Positions 63,298-64,000 of a stretch of DNA of 64,000 nt are shown in pieces. Every line of letters begins with the position of its first letter. The first letter of the stretch is position 1. The position numbers and the translations under genes were made by a program. The DNA lies in the NCBI RefSeq assembly GCF_000814765.1, contig NZ_JWIC01000004.1, positions 682,001 through 746,000 of the forward strand. The letters run 5' to 3'. The notes under the pieces were generated by a model. That model was not told the DNA's origin. It made no database searches and saw nothing but the letters and a program-made list of their open reading frames with translations. The DNA is from Pseudoalteromonas luteoviolacea. GTDB taxonomy: Bacteria; Pseudomonadota; Gammaproteobacteria; Enterobacterales; Alteromonadaceae.

Positions 63298-64000
63298 TTA
63301 ATTGCGGGCCTGCACGTCAACTTCCTGTCCATCTGTTAAACGTTCCGCACCCCTGACCGCGATTTGGTCGCCAATGTTAAGTTGACGCGTGTTATCTATG
63401 GCTTTGACCTCGACAAATGTGCCTTCACCTTTACCAACTTGGACTGGTATTTGCTGAACAGTGTTGTCATGGCCAACTTTGACGACATGGATCCCGTTTT
63501 GGCGAATGATGAGCGCATCACGGTTAACCAGTAAAACGGGTTGATTGGATTGCAGCGGTACGGTGACATCAACAAGCTGTCCAACCGCATAAATTTGCTT
63601 GTGGTCTGTGGGCAAATCGGCTCTGACTTCGACCGTTTGTGAGCGAGGATCCGTGGCAGGGATAACGCGGCTAATTGTTGCTGAGCTTGTAACTGGATTG
63701 TTCAAGTCTCCAGTTTGGAAAGGCAAAACAATGCCCTGCTTGAGATAATGTAAATATTTTACTGGGACATATAGCCTTGCCTCTAAATTATGAATATCAA
63801 CAAAGTTCAGCAATTCACTGGCTCGGCTGACTTCTCTACCTGCGCGTTTAAATCGCTCGCTGACAATGCCGGTGAAAGGCGCTGTTATTGTCGCCCGAGA
63901 TAATTGATCTGCGATGACGTTCAGTTCAATTTTAGCTAATGCGATATCAGATAATGCCAGATCATGTTGATTCTGCACGCTATCTACTTGAGTCGCCGCA
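63298..64000 (-). CDS. RND efflux periplasmic adaptor (HlyD/MFP family), C-terminal part
   Basis: The C-terminal 234 residues of a membrane fusion protein; the frame is open to the window edge, so the N-terminus lies outside. It begins with the end of the coiled-coil hairpin ('LALSDIALAKIELNVIADQLSRATITAPFTGIVSERFKRAG' in shortened form), then the lipoyl, beta-barrel ('LYVPVKYL', 'ISRVIPATDPRSQTVEVRADLP') and membrane-proximal domains. It links an inner-membrane RND pump to an outer-membrane channel. The pump gene is not in the window; it may lie elsewhere or upstream. Confidence 0.9.
   Translation of the reverse strand, partial: AATQVDSVQNQHDLALSDIALAKIELNVIADQLSRATITAPFTGIVSERFKRAGREVSRASELLNFVDIHNLEARLYVPVKYLHYLKQGIVLPFQTGDLNNPVTSSATISRVIPATDPRSQTVEVRADLPTDHKQIYAVGQLVDVTVPLQSNQPVLLVNRDALIIRQNGIHVVKVGHDNTVQQIPVQVGKGEGTFVEVKAIDNTRQLNIGDQIAVRGAERLTDGQEVDVQARN

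Overview
The window looks like a chromosomal segment of a marine gammaproteobacterium of the Alteromonadales, most likely Pseudoalteromonas or a close relative. This is inferred from moderate AT-richness, MetJ-type and LexA-type operators of the E. coli class, CadC/ToxR-like membrane regulators, GGDEF proteins, MacB/FtsX-type exporters and the gene repertoire. No rRNA, tRNA, insertion sequence or CRISPR array was found. The left edge is the end of a phage or tailocin late gene (gpD-like); everything else reads as chromosome.

Layout. 0-7 kb: phage D protein end, an EamA transporter, a small membrane protein, then a MetJ-controlled methionine operon: metA followed by a methionine synthase split into two genes at a domain boundary. 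7-14 kb: two paralogous pairs of MacB/FtsX-type permeases with one ATPase gene between them. 14-21 kb: a solute-binding-like protein coupled to a TPR-GGDEF diguanylate cyclase, the helicase HrpB and an MFS transporter. 21-25 kb: a secreted PhoD-like phosphatase carrying fibronectin type II-like modules, a possible tiny Cys-rich peptide gene and a secreted protein of unknown function. 25-31 kb: an SOS module, with an SRAP/YedK protein divergent from the imuA-imuB-dnaE2 mutasome operon behind a near-palindromic LexA box.

31-38 kb: a 23-copy array of a 24-bp tandem repeat just after dnaE2, then a small membrane protein, a large propeller/GAF histidine kinase, an unknown secreted protein and a membrane GGDEF protein. 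38-43 kb: alkylation repair (Ada-AlkA fusion plus Ogt, ATGA-coupled) and NAD salvage (NMN adenylyltransferase-Nudix plus NadV). 43-51 kb: several uncharacterised genes, a second EamA transporter preceded by a possible attenuator-like leader, a short winged-helix membrane protein, an HslV-like Ntn hydrolase, a cysteine-free sirtuin overlapping a GNAT acetyltransferase, an ankyrin-like protein and an ACT-domain protein. 51-64 kb: AdhP, a two-component system transcribed in the same direction as two spondin-domain proteins, a PDC/indolepyruvate-decarboxylase-like enzyme next to a flavin amine/L-amino acid oxidase, a divergent CadC-like TPR regulator, a GH16-like secreted enzyme and the end of an RND adaptor gene.

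The clearest functional units are the methionine operon, the SOS mutasome, alkylation repair, NAD salvage and the oxidase-decarboxylase pair, which together could turn an amino acid into an aldehyde. The items most worth a second look are the 24-bp array, the FN2-phosphatase, the small Cys-rich peptide, the oxidase-decarboxylase pair, the overlapping sirtuin-acetyltransferase pair and the spondin-two-component cluster.
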